DNA of 64,000 bases from JBBQVZ01 sp963695975. Lineage in GTDB: Bacteria; Actinomycetota; UBA4738; HRBIN12. Positions 9,925 through 18,664 of the stretch are shown here, in pieces. Location: NCBI GenBank assembly GCA_963695975.1, contig CAVOIB010000009.1, forward strand, positions 1-64,000, read 5' to 3'. The position numbers were made by a program, and so were the translations under genes. Under the pieces are notes generated by a model. It did not search any database. It saw only the letters and a list, made by a program, of their open reading frames with translations, and was not told the origin of the DNA. Position 1 is the first letter of the stretch; every line of letters starts with the position of its first letter.

Positions 9925-11412
9925 TCAGCCGCGAGCCGTGCCGAGGGCGTCCTCGGCGACCGGTTCGCGCGGCGAGGCGAGCGGCACCGTGACCCTGAAG
10001 GTGCTGCCCTCACCCGCTTCGCTCCGGACCTCGATGCGTCCGTCGAGCGCCTCGACCAGACCTTGGACGATGTGCAGGCCAAGGCCGACGCCGCCGTACG
10101 CGCGCGTGGACGATTGGTCTACCTGGTAGAAGCGGTCGAAGACCCGCGGAAGGTCGCCGGAGGCGATGCCGACCCCGAAGTCCGTCACCCAGAACGTGAG
10201 GCTCGCGCCGTCGAAGCGGGCGCCGACCGCGACCGGGTCCGGCGCCATGGAGTACTTGAGCGCGTTGTCGAGTAGGTTCACGAGGATGTCCTGGACGCGG
10301 GCGCGGTCACAGGCCACCGGCGCGAGGTCGGTGGGAACGTCGTTCGAGATCCGCTCCCCCGATCCGTGGAAGTCAGCGATCGCCTGTTGCACGAGTTCAC
10401 GGAAGTCGAACGTCGAGACGGCGTCGCCTGTGTCTTCCGTCTCGAGGTTCGACTCACGCAGGACGTTGGCGATCATCCGGAAGAGCCTGCTCGATTGTCG
10501 TTCGAGCGCGGAGATCGCCTCCGCGGCGACCGGATCCTGGCTCGCCGTCGACCTGCGGAGGATGTGGACGTACCCCCGGATGCTGGTGAGCGGTGTGCGG
10601 AGCTCATGCGAGGTCGCGGCCACGAAGTCGCTCTTCATGCGGTCGAGCGCGCGCAGCTCCGCAACCGTCGCCTGCTCTCGTTCCAGGTGGCCGGACAACT
10701 GGTGGGCTTGCTCCAGCAATTGAGCGTTCTGCCGGCGGAGCCGTCGCGTGATCCCGATCATCAGCGGCAGCACGACCGCGTACAGGACGATCAAGCCCGC
10801 GCCGAGCGAGATCGAGAGCGTCCTGGTGAGCCGAGAGATCTCCGTCTCGATCACGGAGTAGTCCTGATACGCCTCGAACACCGCGATGACCGGTCCATCG
10901 GCGGTGAGCCGGAACGGCACATACGTCTCGAACAGTCGGTCGCCAAGCATCCGCTCTCCGACGTTCTCGTCGGCGGTGAGGTCGGAGACGTCGCTCGCGA
11001 GCTCGCCGCCGACCGCCTCCTTGAGGTCGTCCTCCATGTCCGGCTTGGTGCCAACTTCGGCGGGGTCGTTCGAGTAAAGGACGGTCCCGTCCGTTCCCCA
11101 GACCTTGATCCTGAGGATCCCGGGGTCGGCGTGCACGACGGCGTCGACCCGCTGCTGGATCACGTCGTAGCGCGCTCCGCGGATCGGCGCGGAGAGATCG
11201 GCGGCCGTGAACACCGGGCCGATCGCCTCGTTCGCGACCAGCTCGGCGCGGCTCGCAGCCGCGCGCTCTTCGCGGGTGCGAACGTCGCGGGTTCGGAACC
11301 AGGTGATCCCGACACCGATGAGGACGAACACGACCAAGCTCGTCAGCGCGAACCATGTGATGATCCGCGTCTCCGGCACCTCACGCCCACCGCTCGGGGC
11401 CCGTGCACGCAT
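9925..11412 (-). CDS. Membrane sensor histidine kinase
   Basis: A transmembrane helix (FALTSLVVFVLIGVGITWF) precedes a ~150-residue extracytoplasmic sensor region, a second helix (SLGAGLIVLYAVVLPLMIGI) and a coiled-coil linker. A complete catalytic core follows: H-box FVAATSHELRTPLTSIRGYV, N-box ILVNLLDNALKYS, G1 FWVTDFGVGIASG and G2 GGVGLGLHIVQGLVEALDG. No response regulator lies beside it; the next genes are an ABC ATPase and permease 80 bases downstream. The start is uncertain: ATG at 11412 is used, in-frame alternatives lie at 11481 and at a GTG near 11370. It is divergent from the gene at 11499. Confidence 0.9.
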   Translation of the reverse strand: MRARAPSGGREVPETRIITWFALTSLVVFVLIGVGITWFRTRDVRTREERAAASRAELVANEAIGPVFTAADLSAPIRGARYDVIQQRVDAVVHADPGILRIKVWGTDGTVLYSNDPAEVGTKPDMEDDLKEAVGGELASDVSDLTADENVGERMLGDRLFETYVPFRLTADGPVIAVFEAYQDYSVIETEISRLTRTLSISLGAGLIVLYAVVLPLMIGITRRLRRQNAQLLEQAHQLSGHLEREQATVAELRALDRMKSDFVAATSHELRTPLTSIRGYVHILRRSTASQDPVAAEAISALERQSSRLFRMIANVLRESNLETEDTGDAVSTFDFRELVQQAIADFHGSGERISNDVPTDLAPVACDRARVQDILVNLLDNALKYSMAPDPVAVGARFDGASLTFWVTDFGVGIASGDLPRVFDRFYQVDQSSTRAYGGVGLGLHIVQGLVEALDGRIEVRSEAGEGSTFRVTVPLASPREPVAEDALGTARG

Positions 11413-11498
11413 ACCCTCCAGGTATCGACCGGCCGAGTTATCGGGTGAAGGGGTGCCCGTGGTGTTCGCAGCGTGGGGCAAGGGTTACCCTTCCTGAC

Positions 11499-12209
11499 AT
11501 GCCGTTTCGGAGCGCCCTGATCCTCTTCGCCCACCCAGACGACGCCGAGTTCATGTGCGGTGGCACGATCGCCGTCTGGTCGCGCACGGGGTGTGAGGTC
11601 CATTACGTGGTCATCACCGACGGGTCGGCCGGCTCGAACGACCCCGGGACCACTCGAGAGTCGCTGCGCGGGGTCAGGGAGCGGGAGCAGCGGGGAGCGG
11701 CCGAGGTCCTTGGCGTGCGGACCGTGACGTTCCTGGGAGAGCTCGACGGGATGCTCGAGGTCACCCTGGAGACGCGTCGGAAGGTGGCGCGCGAGGTCCG
11801 GCGCCATCGGCCCGAGGTGATCGTCGCCCCGGATCCCTCGCGACTCTGGTTCGGCAGCGGCTACATCAACCACTCGGATCACAAGGCGGCAGGGATGCTC
11901 GCGCTCTCGGCGGTCATGCCCGACGCACCGACCCGGCTGATGTTCCCCGAGCTCTTGGATGAGGGTCTCGAGCCGTTCGAGGTGCCGAACCTGTGGCTCG
12001 GCTCGAACGAGCCGGATACCTACGTCGACATCTCGGAGACGATCGATCTGAAGGTGGAGGCGCTCTCCCGGCATGTGTCGCAGGGAGGCGCGGACGTCGG
12101 GGAACGGGTCCGCCAGCGCGCGAAGGAGGTCGGCGCCGAGGCCGGGCACCCCTACGGCGAGGGGTTCAAGACCTTCCGCTTCGTTGACGACGACCTAGAC
12201 GAGCGCTGA
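11499..12209 (+). CDS. PIG-L family LmbE-like zinc deacetylase
   Basis: A 236-residue member of the N-acetylglucosaminyl deacetylase fold used by MshB and mycothiol-conjugate amidase. The zinc motif AHPDDAEF sits at residues 10-17, followed by VVITDGSAGS and, near residue 125, YINHSDHKAAG, which supplies the third zinc ligand. The natural substrate is unknown; N-acetylated sugars, or mycothiol-type thiols in actinobacteria, are the usual candidates. The ATG at 11499 starts directly at the conserved MPFRSALILFAHPDD. It overlaps the next gene by one base (TGATG). Confidence 0.88.
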   Translation: MPFRSALILFAHPDDAEFMCGGTIAVWSRTGCEVHYVVITDGSAGSNDPGTTRESLRGVREREQRGAAEVLGVRTVTFLGELDGMLEVTLETRRKVAREVRRHRPEVIVAPDPSRLWFGSGYINHSDHKAAGMLALSAVMPDAPTRLMFPELLDEGLEPFEVPNLWLGSNEPDTYVDISETIDLKVEALSRHVSQGGADVGERVRQRAKEVGAEAGHPYGEGFKTFRFVDDDLDER

Positions 12210-12721
12210 TGGAGCACAACCCCGAAGAACCCGAGGAGCAGATCGAGCTCACGTCCGAAGAGCGTGCGGACGTCGAGGCCGATCTGCACGACCTAGCGGC
12301 GATGCGCGTGCTCTTCGCCGCGCAGGGCGTGAAGGGCGTGGTGATCGCCTGCCAGGATTGCGGCGCGAACCATTTCTACGAATGGGAGCTCCTGAAGGAC
12401 AACCTGGAACACATGCTCGAGGCCGGCGAGCCACGGATGCACGAGCCGGCGTTCGATATCCAGGAGGAGGAGTACATCCAGTGGGACTACGGGAAGGGCT
12501 ACATCGACGCCCTCTCCGACACCGGTCTCGAGCCCGACCGCAAGATCGAGGTGGCGCGGTGTCCCTGGTGCGAGACCGTCTTCGAGCCGCACTTCCAGTT
12601 CTGCCCGCGCTGCGGCCGGTCGATCGGCGCCGTGCGGCTGTATCACGAGCTCGTCGGTCGCGGGATGGATGAGCGCGACGTGCGTGCGCTGCTGGTCCGC
12701 GCGGGCTACGAACCCTTCTGA
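12209..12721 (+). CDS. DUF5319-like protein with a C-terminal zinc ribbon
   Basis: A 170-residue acidic protein. The centre (about residues 38-85) carries KGVVIACQDCGANHFYEWEL and EPRMHEPAFD, the pattern of the actinobacterial DUF5319 family, whose function is unknown. After it a CPWC-x(10)-CPRC pair (about residues 114-131) forms a zinc ribbon not usual for the short family members. It is translationally coupled to the PIG-L gene. Its last 16 bases overlap the convergent ligD end. No enzymatic residues are evident; a structural or regulatory zinc protein is the best guess. Confidence 0.75.
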   Translation: MEHNPEEPEEQIELTSEERADVEADLHDLAAMRVLFAAQGVKGVVIACQDCGANHFYEWELLKDNLEHMLEAGEPRMHEPAFDIQEEEYIQWDYGKGYIDALSDTGLEPDRKIEVARCPWCETVFEPHFQFCPRCGRSIGAVRLYHELVGRGMDERDVRALLVRAGYEPF

Positions 12722-15219
12722 CGTTCTAGCGTCGCGGGCTCCAAGATGCACTCGTCGGGGGTCTTGTCGGGGCGGAGTCCCTTGAACGATGGAGCCCGCA
12801 TCTTCTTCGCGCCCTTCGTGATCTCCAGGAACTCGACCTCGCAGACGAGCTCGGGCTCCACGAACGTCACGTCCTTGAGCGCGGCGAGGTCCGGGTCGTC
12901 GATCGGCGCCGTGGGCCGCCTGAGCGGGTCGAGCTGCGCTTGAACGATCTCGAGCATCTTGTCGGTGAAACCGGTGCCTACCTGACCGATCCATCGCCAC
13001 GTTCCGTCGTCGAGCGCGCCGACCAGCAGCGCTCCGAACGTCTTCGAGCGCCCTCCCTGCCCGGGCGTCCAGCCGAGGACCACGCAATCCTGGGTGTTCG
13101 TGAGCTTGATCTTGCGCCACGTGTCGGAGCGCTTGCCGGGCAGGTACTTCGAGCCCTTCTTCTTCGCGACCACGCCCTCCAGGCCCAACCCGCGGGCCGC
13201 CTTCGTGAACGCCTTACCCTCGCCTTCGGCGTGCGTCATCACCTGAAGGCGATCGTCCTGCTCCACGATCAACCCCAGGAGCTCGCGGCGCTCCTCCAGG
13301 CTCAGCCCGATCGTCTCGTGGCCATCGAGCCAGAGCAGATCGAAGACGACGAGCGCGACCGGGAGCTGTTTGGCCATCCGCTTGATCTCGCGCTCGTTGG
13401 CGAGGTTCATGCGCTGCTGCAAGGCCTCGAAGGAGTTCTTGCCCTCGGCGTCGAACGCGACGATCTCGCCGTCGAGCACCGCGTTCACCTGGTCGATCAG
13501 CTCGTGGATCATGTGGATGTCCGGATACTGCGACGTGACGTCGCGACCGGTCCGCGTGATCAGTTTCGTCTCTCCGGTCGTCATCTCCGCCAGGCAGCGG
13601 ATCCCGTCGAGCTTCGGCTCGAACGACCAACCTTCGTCGTCGAACGCCTTCCACCCACCCTCGGCGAGCATCGGCTGATAGCGCGGCGGCGACGCGATCA
13701 GCGGCGCGTCCTGCGCGCTCGCCAGGAACGCGAGCCAGTCGGTCCGGGTCTTCACGAAGTGGAACTCGATCCCCGGGTAGCGACGGCCGTGGAGTCTGAA
13801 CGAGACCTTCTCGTCGTCCCATTCGACCGGCTCGTACCAGCCGTCGTCGAAGATGCGGACCTCGCCGGCGCCGTAGTGACCCTCCGGGATCGTCCCTTCG
13901 AACGACCCGTACTCGAGCGGATGGTCCTCCGTGCGGACGGCGAGCCGTTTGTCACCCTTGACGGTCGGGAGCCCCTTGGGGACGGCCCACGACGGAAGTG
14001 CGCCGTCGCGCTCCAGGCGAACGTCGTAGTGCAGCCGGGTCGCGCGGTGCTTGTGGATGACGAACGAGTTGCCCTGGCCGGCCGTGGTGCCGGGCGCGGG
14101 CTCGGGGGTGCCCGCGAAGTTGCGTTTGCGGATGTACTCGGCCAGGTTCGGGTCCTTCGAGGCGGCGATCACCTCGGCGGAGGTGCGCGTCCGCTGCACT
14201 GGTGGGTCGTCGTCGACGCTCAGACCGACCGCCTCGAACGCGTTCGTGAGGCTCATCGCCTCGGTTCGTACGCCCGAGAAGAGGTCGCCCAGGCGCTCGA
14301 AGCGCTCCCACACGTTGTCGATCCGGAAGTCCTGCGGCTCGAACCCACCTTCGAAGACCTCATCCCACGTGAGCGGCGTGGAGACCGGCGCGCGCGACTC
14401 CGGCCGGACCGAGTAGGCGGCCGAGATGTTCGCGCCGCTCCGGTTCATGTTGTGATCGATGAAGACCTTGCCGGCGCGGTCGGCGATCTTCCAGGCCATC
14501 GTTACGCGGTCGGGATCGGCCTTCGCGATCATCCGTCCACAGCGCCCCACGAACGCGCGCACTTCGTCGTACGTGTACAGGCCGCGCTCGACCGGGATGT
14601 AGATCTGCAGGCCGGTCGCGCCAGAAGTCTTCGGGAAGGCGATGAGGCCGAGTTGATCGAGCAGGACCTTGATGTGGCGCGCCACCGTGAGGACGTCCTC
14701 GTACGTGTACGGCGGGAACGGGTCGAGGTCGAAGAACAGGTAGTCGGGATGCGCGACGTCCTCGCATCGCGAGTGCAGCGGATGGAACTCGATGCAGCCG
14801 AGGTTCGCGATGAAGAGCAATCCGGCCGTGTCCGCGATCGTCATGTAGTCGATCACGCCCTTCTTGCTGTCCTCGCTCATCACCGGGCACCGCCCGATCC
14901 AGTCGGGGACGTGGGACGGCGCCGACTTCTCGTAGAAGTGGGGGCCGTCGATGCCGTCAGGCATCCTCTTCAACGTCAGCGGGCGCTCGGCCAAGTGCGG
15001 AACGATCAGGTGCGCGACGTTGAAGTAGTAGGCGAGCAGGTCGCCTTTCGTGTAGTTCTCGTCCGGCCAGAAGATCTTGTCCAGGTTCGAAAGGCGGAGC
15101 TCTCGCCCGTCCACCTCGAACCACCAGGCATCGCCGTCCTTCCTGGCGCCGATCGGCTGAGGGAACTCGATGGTGAAGGGCTCCGGCGAGATGCGTGCCC
15201 TTGTCCGCTTCGTTGGCAT
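12706..15219 (-). CDS. ligD: Multifunctional ATP-dependent DNA ligase D of end joining
   Basis: The 837-residue protein repairs double-strand breaks together with Ku. Order as in Mycobacterium: primase-polymerase domain at about 30-310 (metal motif FFDLDP at 162-167, SGATGLQIYIPVERG near 200), 3'-phosphoesterase domain at about 360-500 (HKHRATRLHYDVRLER at 389-404), then ligase at about 510-837 (adenylated lysine in EPKLDGIR, K536; LDGEIVAFD; GVVAKKKGSKYLPG; WRKIKL). All motifs look intact. The ATG at 15219 lies 31 bases from the divergent gene at 15251. ku is at 16495 on the opposite strand. Confidence 0.97.
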   Translation of the reverse strand: MPTKRTRARISPEPFTIEFPQPIGARKDGDAWWFEVDGRELRLSNLDKIFWPDENYTKGDLLAYYFNVAHLIVPHLAERPLTLKRMPDGIDGPHFYEKSAPSHVPDWIGRCPVMSEDSKKGVIDYMTIADTAGLLFIANLGCIEFHPLHSRCEDVAHPDYLFFDLDPFPPYTYEDVLTVARHIKVLLDQLGLIAFPKTSGATGLQIYIPVERGLYTYDEVRAFVGRCGRMIAKADPDRVTMAWKIADRAGKVFIDHNMNRSGANISAAYSVRPESRAPVSTPLTWDEVFEGGFEPQDFRIDNVWERFERLGDLFSGVRTEAMSLTNAFEAVGLSVDDDPPVQRTRTSAEVIAASKDPNLAEYIRKRNFAGTPEPAPGTTAGQGNSFVIHKHRATRLHYDVRLERDGALPSWAVPKGLPTVKGDKRLAVRTEDHPLEYGSFEGTIPEGHYGAGEVRIFDDGWYEPVEWDDEKVSFRLHGRRYPGIEFHFVKTRTDWLAFLASAQDAPLIASPPRYQPMLAEGGWKAFDDEGWSFEPKLDGIRCLAEMTTGETKLITRTGRDVTSQYPDIHMIHELIDQVNAVLDGEIVAFDAEGKNSFEALQQRMNLANEREIKRMAKQLPVALVVFDLLWLDGHETIGLSLEERRELLGLIVEQDDRLQVMTHAEGEGKAFTKAARGLGLEGVVAKKKGSKYLPGKRSDTWRKIKLTNTQDCVVLGWTPGQGGRSKTFGALLVGALDDGTWRWIGQVGTGFTDKMLEIVQAQLDPLRRPTAPIDDPDLAALKDVTFVEPELVCEVEFLEITKGAKKMRAPSFKGLRPDKTPDECILEPATLERQKGS

Positions 15220-15250
15220 ACCGCGATGGTAGCGGCGTAGGCTCCCGCGG

Positions 15251-16420
15251 ATGGATCACGTGGTCGACCTCGCGGCATTGCGCTCAGGCCGGCTCGTGCG
15301 TTTGCAGGACTCGATGCGAGCCGCCGACGTCGCCGCCTGCCTTCTCTTCAACGAACCGAATATCCGGTATGCGACGGGCGTGTCGGCGATGCCCATCTGG
15401 GCGATGAGCACGTTCGTCCGGTGCGCCTTGGTCCCGGCTGAGGGACGCCCCATCCTCTTCGAGCACGGGAATTCGATGCATCGGTCGCGGGTGATCGCGG
15501 ACGACGTGCGGCCGATGCATGCATGGGAGTTCTACGACGATCCGGCGCTCGAGGCGGCGACGTGGGCGCGCGAGACCGTCGACGCGATGCGCGAGATGGG
15601 TGTTGCCGGAGCGCCCATCGCGGTCGACCGACTCGGGACGCCGGGCTTCCTCGCGCTCCAGCGGGAGGGCATCAGGATCATCGACTCGGCGCTCGTCACT
15701 CAGGCAGCCCGCGAGGTGAAGACGCCCGAGGAGATCCAGCTCCTCGACGTCAACGGCGCGATGGTGGTGGACATGCTCGCCGCGTTCGAGGCCGCGCTCG
15801 TGCCCGGTGTGCGCGAGCGCGAGCTACTCGCCGTGCTCTCCGACACGATGTTGCGCCGCGGAGGTGAATACCTCGCGACGAGCACGGTGTGCTCTGGCCC
15901 GAGCACCAACCCGTGGCGGTCGGAAGCGACCGATCGCGTGATCGAGGCCGGAGACCTCGCGTACGTCGACACCGATGCCGTCGGGATCGAGGGGTACTTC
16001 TTCTGCGTGTCGCGCACGTTCCTCTGTGGCGACGGGCCGCCGACCGCCGCGCAACGCGACACGTACAAGGCCGCGTACGACTGGCTCGATGGGATGAAGG
16101 CCGTTCTCCGGCCTGGCCTCACATGTGGCGAGCTCGCGGCGATCGCGCCGACGCTCCCGGAGAAGTACCTTCCGCAGCGCTACGAGTGCATGATCCACGG
16201 CATCGGCCTCGAAGAGGAGAGCCCGAGCGTCTGCTATCCGATCGATCGACAGTCGAATCCCGACCGCGTGATCCGGGAAGACATGGCCCTCGTGGTCGAG
16301 TTGTACGCGGGTGAGGTGGGCGCCGATCACGGGGTGAAGCTCGGTGACGAAGTGCTCGTCGCAACGAACGGCGTGCGTGTTCTTGCCCCATTTCCGTTCA
16401 GCGGCGTGTTCCTCACCTGA
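15251..16420 (+). CDS. M24 pita-bread-fold enzyme with altered metal ligands
   Basis: A 389-residue creatinase-N plus M24 (Xaa-Pro peptidase-like) protein. In the C-terminal fold D240 and D242 (YVDTDAVG), H316 (IHGIGLEEESPS) and E350 can be aligned with metal ligands. The position of the later Asp (GYxSDxTRT motif) reads GYFFCVSRT with C252, and the last Glu (GVRIED) is Gly in GVKLGDEV. The Asp-x-Asp spacing resembles the DMSP lyase DddP branch more than true peptidases. Peptidase activity is therefore doubtful; a creatinase-like or other hydrolase/lyase is possible. A -10-like TAGGCT eight bases before the ATG suggests a leaderless start. Confidence 0.8.
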   Translation: MDHVVDLAALRSGRLVRLQDSMRAADVAACLLFNEPNIRYATGVSAMPIWAMSTFVRCALVPAEGRPILFEHGNSMHRSRVIADDVRPMHAWEFYDDPALEAATWARETVDAMREMGVAGAPIAVDRLGTPGFLALQREGIRIIDSALVTQAAREVKTPEEIQLLDVNGAMVVDMLAAFEAALVPGVRERELLAVLSDTMLRRGGEYLATSTVCSGPSTNPWRSEATDRVIEAGDLAYVDTDAVGIEGYFFCVSRTFLCGDGPPTAAQRDTYKAAYDWLDGMKAVLRPGLTCGELAAIAPTLPEKYLPQRYECMIHGIGLEEESPSVCYPIDRQSNPDRVIREDMALVVELYAGEVGADHGVKLGDEVLVATNGVRVLAPFPFSGVFLT

Positions 16421-16440
16421 GACGTGTCGGCTCCGCGGGG

Positions 16441-16446
16441 TAGAAT
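16441..16446 (+). promoter_or_regulatory. Probable -10 box of the ku promoter
   Basis: TAGAAT lies in the 74-base gap between the M24 gene and ku, 48 bases before the ku ATG. No convincing -35 box is visible. The ku start has its own Shine-Dalgarno (GGAGG, six bases spacing). Confidence 0.45.
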
Positions 16447-16494
16447 CGCGTCTCTGCTGCGTGCCGGTGGGAACACGCTCTCCTGGAGGACGAC

Positions 16495-17358
16495 ATGCCA
16501 AGATCCATGTGGAAGGGGGCCATCAGCTTCGGCCTCGTGACCATCCCGGTGTCGGTCTACCCGGCGACCGAGGAGAAGACGCTCCGCTTCAACCAGCTCC
16601 ACGAGGACGACGGCGGGCGTATCCGTATGAAGCGCACGTGCTCGATCGACGGCGAAGAGGTGACGTTCGACCACATCGTCAAGGGGTACGAGTACGAGAA
16701 GGACAAGTACGTCGTGCTCACCGACGACGACTTCGACAAGGTGCCGGTCGAGTCCAGCCGTGCGATCGACATCGTGCAGTTCGTCGACCTCTCCGAGATC
16801 GACCCCATGATGTACAAGAAGTCGTATTACCTGATCCCGGAGGAGACCGGCGCGAAGGCGTACGCGCTCTTGCGCGAGGCGCTGGTCCAGGAGAACAAGG
16901 TCGGCGTCGCGAAGGTCAGCTTCCGAGACAAGGAGCACCTGGCCGCGCTCCGCTTCAAAGACGACGCGTTCGTGCTCGAGACTATGTACTGGCCGGACGA
17001 GATCCGTGCCGCGGAGTTCGGCGACGTGAACGTGGATGCGAAGGTCCGTCCGCAGGAGCTCGAGATGGCGAAGACGTTGATCGAGAACCTGACCTCCGAC
17101 TGGAACCCCGAGGAGTTCACCGACGAGTACCGCGAGGCCCTGCTGAAGATCGTCGAGGCGAAGATCGCCGGCGAAGAGATCGAGATCGTCGAGGCCGAGC
17201 CGACCGCTAAGGTCGTCGACCTGATGGAGGCGCTGAAGGCGAGCGTCGCCGCTGCGAAGAAGAAGCCGGATGAGTCGGCGAAGCCCGCCCGGAAGCCGGC
17301 CGCGAAGAAGGCCGCCGCGAGGAAACCAGCTGCGCGCAAACGCGCTTCGGGGGAGTGA
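16495..17358 (+). CDS. ku: Non-homologous end joining protein Ku
   Basis: A 287-residue bacterial Ku. The homodimer rings DNA ends and recruits LigD. The family start MPRSMWKGAISFGLVTIPV is exact, and the core (about residues 1-230) includes KRTCSIDGEEV and YYLIPEETGAKAYALLREAL. The C-terminus (about 252-287) is a Lys/Ala/Pro-rich tail of the kind that binds DNA in actinobacterial Ku proteins. It has a strong Shine-Dalgarno (GGAGG) and its own likely promoter. It overlaps the following GNAT gene by four bases (GTGA). ligD is 1.3 kb away on the other strand. Confidence 0.97.
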   Translation: MPRSMWKGAISFGLVTIPVSVYPATEEKTLRFNQLHEDDGGRIRMKRTCSIDGEEVTFDHIVKGYEYEKDKYVVLTDDDFDKVPVESSRAIDIVQFVDLSEIDPMMYKKSYYLIPEETGAKAYALLREALVQENKVGVAKVSFRDKEHLAALRFKDDAFVLETMYWPDEIRAAEFGDVNVDAKVRPQELEMAKTLIENLTSDWNPEEFTDEYREALLKIVEAKIAGEEIEIVEAEPTAKVVDLMEALKASVAAAKKKPDESAKPARKPAAKKAAARKPAARKRASGE

Positions 17359-18296
17359 ACGTCCCGGAGGGGTACACCGCGCGTCCTGCGGTCCGCGAAA
17401 ACCTGGAGGACGTCGCCGCGCTGAAAGACATGTGGGATCTCACCTACTTCGGCGAAGCGGGTCCGAACCGCGTCGCGTTGCAGTACGAGTGGGGTGCCCC
17501 GTGGGTGGATCTCGAGCGTGATGTGCGGGTCATCCATAGCCACGACGGAACGCTCGTGGCGTACGTCCAACACACGACCCCTGATCCCTCCGACCGCTAC
17601 GAGGTCGACGCCGTGGTGCATCCTGCGCACGAGGGACGAGGGATCGGCTCGACGATCTTGGCATGGACCGAAGAACGGACCCGAGCGCAACTCCGAACCG
17701 GTGCCCGCACACGCGTGTGGAACGCGACCGGTGCCCCGAACGAGAGCGCCCTCCGTCTGTTCGACGAGCATGCCTATCGATTCATCCGGACCTTCTGGCA
17801 GATGCGGATCGACCTCGATCGATCGTTCGACGCCGGTCCTGTGCCCGAAGGGGTAACGGTTCGCCGGCACGTCGAGGGCGCGGACGATCGGGCGGTTCAC
17901 GCGACGCTGGACGAGGCGTTCTCGACGCATTTCGGCTACGTCGCGGAGCCGTTCGAGGCGTGGTGGGAGCATCAACGTGCCGACGAGACGTTCGATGCAG
18001 GTCGGGGGTTCGTCGCTGAGGTGGACGGGCAGATCGTCGGGGCGTCGATCAACGGGGTGATCGACGGGACGGGGTGGGTTTACGAGCTCGGCGTACGCCG
18101 GGACTGGCAAGCGAGGGGTATCGGCCGCGCGCTGCTGCGCCATTCCTTCGCGATGTTCGCGGCCTACGGGGTCGGCGTGGCGCGGCTGGGGGTCGATACC
18201 GAAAACGTCACGAGGGCCCTCGAGCTGTACCGCTCTGTGGGGATGCGCCAGGTCCGCGAGTGGCGCCTCTTCGAGAAACACCTGGAGGCCGACTAG
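17355..18296 (+). CDS. Tandem GNAT acetyltransferase
   Basis: A 313-residue protein with two GCN5-related N-acetyltransferase domains in a row. Each keeps the acetyl-CoA loop: VVHPAHEGRGIGSTIL (about residues 75-95) and LGVRRDWQARGIGRALLRH (about 245-265), the latter followed by GVDTENVTRALELYRSVGM. The layout resembles MshD (mycothiol synthase), but the sequence is too general to assign that role. It is coupled to ku by a GTGA overlap and followed 28 bases later by glnB, so all may share a transcript. The substrate is unknown. Confidence 0.85.
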   Translation: MNVPEGYTARPAVRENLEDVAALKDMWDLTYFGEAGPNRVALQYEWGAPWVDLERDVRVIHSHDGTLVAYVQHTTPDPSDRYEVDAVVHPAHEGRGIGSTILAWTEERTRAQLRTGARTRVWNATGAPNESALRLFDEHAYRFIRTFWQMRIDLDRSFDAGPVPEGVTVRRHVEGADDRAVHATLDEAFSTHFGYVAEPFEAWWEHQRADETFDAGRGFVAEVDGQIVGASINGVIDGTGWVYELGVRRDWQARGIGRALLRHSFAMFAAYGVGVARLGVDTENVTRALELYRSVGMRQVREWRLFEKHLEAD

Positions 18297-18324
18297 GCTA
18301 CTGTCCCGGCCGGGGAGGATCCAG

Positions 18325-18663
18325 GTGAAGCTCATCACCGCGATCGTGAAGCCGCACCGTATCGAAGAGGTCAAGGAGGCGCTGCGCGACATCGGCGTGA
18401 ACGGTCTCACCACGACCGACGTGGAGGGGTTCGGGCGGCAGCGCGGTCACACCGAGGTCTATCGAGGCGCCGAGTACCAGGTGGACTTCGTCCCGAAGGT
18501 CAAGGTGGAGGTGCTGGTGGCCGACGACGACGCCCAAGGCGTGATCGATGTCATCGAGAAGGCGGCGCGCACGGGCAAGATCGGCGACGGGAAGATCTGG
18601 GTCACCGAGGCCGAGCAGGTGATTCGCATCCGGACCGGCGAGCGCGGCCCCGACGCGCTCTGA
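18325..18663 (+). CDS. glnB: Nitrogen regulatory protein PII
   Basis: A 112-residue PII protein that senses 2-oxoglutarate and ATP/ADP and signals nitrogen status. The T-loop GHTEVYRGAEYQVDFVPK holds the tyrosine at position 51 that GlnD modifies. MKLITAIVKPHRIEEVKEAL and GKIGDGKIWV are family signatures. The GTG start has GGGGAGG six bases upstream. It lies one base before glnD. The ammonium transporter gene amtB, which usually precedes glnB in actinobacteria, is absent here; a GNAT gene takes its place. Confidence 0.97.
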   Translation: MKLITAIVKPHRIEEVKEALRDIGVNGLTTTDVEGFGRQRGHTEVYRGAEYQVDFVPKVKVEVLVADDDAQGVIDVIEKAARTGKIGDGKIWVTEAEQVIRIRTGERGPDAL

Positions 18664-18664
18664 C

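Noticed and set aside
12940..15240. A 766-codon open frame antisense to ligD
   Set aside because: Arg/Glu/Asp-heavy composition with no motif; it mirrors an intact ligD on the other strand and is a codon-bias shadow.
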